A stretch of 42,398 bases of DNA from Blastococcus sp. TF02A-30. GTDB lineage: Bacteria > Actinomycetota > Actinomycetes > Mycobacteriales > Geodermatophilaceae. The notes below the pieces were generated by a model. That model was given only the letters and a program-made list of their open reading frames with translations, was not told the origin of the DNA and did no database searches. The stretch is from assembly GCF_003319185.1 (NCBI RefSeq), contig NZ_QOHJ01000011.1, positions 1 through 42,398 of the forward strand. The letters run 5' to 3'. How positions within the stretch are numbered: position 1 is the stretch's first letter; every line of letters begins with the position of its first letter. A program made the translations under genes and the position numbers. Positions 41,633-42,398 of the stretch are shown one piece after another.

Positions 41633-42398
41633 GCAGGTGCTCCGGAGCCGACACCGCGGACACGGGGCTGAGGTCGAGGCTGGCCACGAGGAGCCGGGCG
41701 CTCCCGACTTCCGCGCCCTCCACCAGAGCCGCGACCTCGTCCAGTGACATCGCGGGCAAGTCCTCGACCGGCTGCCCCGACGCCATGTCGCACCAACGCC
41801 TGACCCGGTCCAGGGCGTCTCCCCCGGACCCGCGCCTCCCAATGCCCCCGGCCGTCCACGCCAAGGTCCGCGAACGGCTCACCCGCCGCGCCACGGCCTT
41901 AGCGAGCCGTTGCGCCTCATCTCGATCGGCCCCTTCGGCTACCCCGTCCCGGGCGCGGCGCGCGTCTCGGGCGGCGGTCGGCCAGCCGGCCACGTCCAGG
42001 AAGCGGGCGAGCCGGTCGAGTGCGGCCCCCTGGGAGTCGGACTGCTGTTGAGCGGCTGGGAGGATGCCGGCGTCGAGCCAGGTCAGCTCTGCAGAAGTGA
42101 GGACGTCACCCTGCAGCTCCGCCCGCAGGACCAGCCCCGTCGGCCAACCCGGCAGCACTGGCCCGAGCGCCACCTTGAGGACATCGAGTTCGAGGCCGTC
42201 CCGATCGGGGCCTGTCATGGCCATGGGCAGCCCGGCGACCTCACCACCGTGGTGCATTCCGTGGTCCATGCCCTCGTGACCACCACCGCCGTGGTCCATG
42301 CCCTCGTGACCACCACCGCCGTGGTCCATGCCCTCGTGACCACCACCGCCGTGGTCCATGCCCTCGTGACCACCACCGCCGTGGTCCATGCCCTCGTG
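41625..42398 (-). CDS. His/Met/Gly-repeat protein at head of the nuo-like operon (5' end outside window)
   Basis: At least 254 aa are visible and the start is beyond the right edge. The N-terminal part is a tandem of a 10-residue unit, MDHGGGGHEG, ending MDHGMHHGGE. His, Asp and Met in this spacing resemble metal-binding (copper, zinc or nickel) stretches. A domain with GLELDVLKVALGPVLPGWPT and VLRAELQGDVLTSAELTWLD follows, then an Arg/Ala-rich helical region and an acidic C terminus ending HLHA. I do not recognise a family. The 8-base overlap with nuoH means it is translated with the complex-I-like subunits and may be a metal-carrying or assembly partner. Confidence 0.75.
   Translation of the reverse strand, partial: HEGMDHGGGGHEGMDHGGGGHEGMDHGGGGHEGMDHGGGGHEGMDHGMHHGGEVAGLPMAMTGPDRDGLELDVLKVALGPVLPGWPTGLVLRAELQGDVLTSAELTWLDAGILPAAQQQSDSQGAALDRLARFLDVAGWPTAARDARRARDGVAEGADRDEAQRLAKAVARRVSRSRTLAWTAGGIGRRGSGGDALDRVRRWCDMASGQPVEDLPAMSLDEVAALVEGAEVGSARLLVASLDLSPVSAVSAPEHLHA
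42261..42398 (-). repeat. 30-bp in-frame tandem repeat
   Basis: The 30-base unit (beginning GTGGTCCATG on the plus strand) repeats at exact 30-base spacing about 4.6 times to the window edge with no visible mismatches. Each unit encodes 10 residues (MDHGGGGHEG). The array is coding and continues to the window's end, so copy number is unknown. Confidence 0.93.

Noticed and set aside
42261..42398. CRISPR-like array
   Set aside because: The 30-base units are directly adjacent with no spacers, are in frame and encode a repeat peptide.

Overview
The window looks like chromosomal DNA from a very GC-rich actinobacterium. GTG and TTG starts are common, nearly all third codon positions are G or C, and there is a maleylpyruvate-isomerase-type (mycothiol-dependent) protein, an actinobacterial-style c-di-AMP riboswitch and short leaderless-looking promoters. 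The gene content fits Geodermatophilaceae or a close relative; that family assignment is inference.

Layout, left to right. Positions 1-313 hold only a terminator-like hairpin. 314-5851 is housekeeping DNA: a membrane diguanylate cyclase, a maleylpyruvate-isomerase-like protein, a TVP38/SNARE-associated membrane protein, an M23 peptidoglycan hydrolase under a ydaO-type c-di-AMP riboswitch, a tRNA with a CAT anticodon, a STAS protein and a hotdog thioesterase. 6059-8363 is a formamide/short-amide operon (FmdB-like zinc ribbon, AmiS/UreI channel, FmdA formamidase). 8409-12433 is a divergent catabolic group: hydroxyacid-oxoacid transhydrogenase-like Fe-ADH facing a metal-dependent cyclase/amidohydrolase and an acyl-CoA ligase. 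12454-19175 holds an XRE regulator with its membrane partner, a DinB protein, glycerate kinase, a glutaryl-CoA-type acyl-CoA dehydrogenase, a hemerythrin, small Cys-rich proteins, a lipase-like hydrolase and a DUF4383-like protein. 19172-24162 is a five-gene ABC importer of the peptide/nickel family. 24241-28125 holds two adjacent dynamin-like GTPases and a conserved hypothetical. 28139-30337 holds a zinc alcohol dehydrogenase, CobU and a VOC protein. 30391-32604 is a zinc-acquisition pair (AztD metallochaperone and AztC binding protein) behind a Zur-like box.

At 32605-32763 the character changes. After the aztC terminator comes a second, tRNA-type terminator, and next to it the 3' half of a tRNA whose 5' half is absent. 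This is the usual footprint of an element integrated into a tRNA gene. To its right lie about 480 bases of less GC-rich, apparently gene-free DNA with repeats, then two translationally coupled mobile-element-like genes, one of them a zinc-ribbon/multi-HTH protein.

The right end (34787-42398, minus strand) is the most unusual part. A tightly overlapping operon encodes only complex-I membrane subunits in the order [His/Met/Gly-repeat protein]-NuoH-J-K-L-M-N, with no NuoI between H and J. Several positions normally conserved in complex I are changed: the NuoH quinone-loop acidic cluster, the NuoJ TM3 glycine (the region is Met-rich and carries a Glu), the NuoN TM5 glutamate, and Glu to Asp in NuoM. 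The operon begins in a gene with a 30-bp in-frame tandem repeat that runs off the window. I read this as a divergent, possibly metal-linked, membrane ion-translocating module. It may lie within the same integrated island, but upstream genes outside the window are needed to define it.
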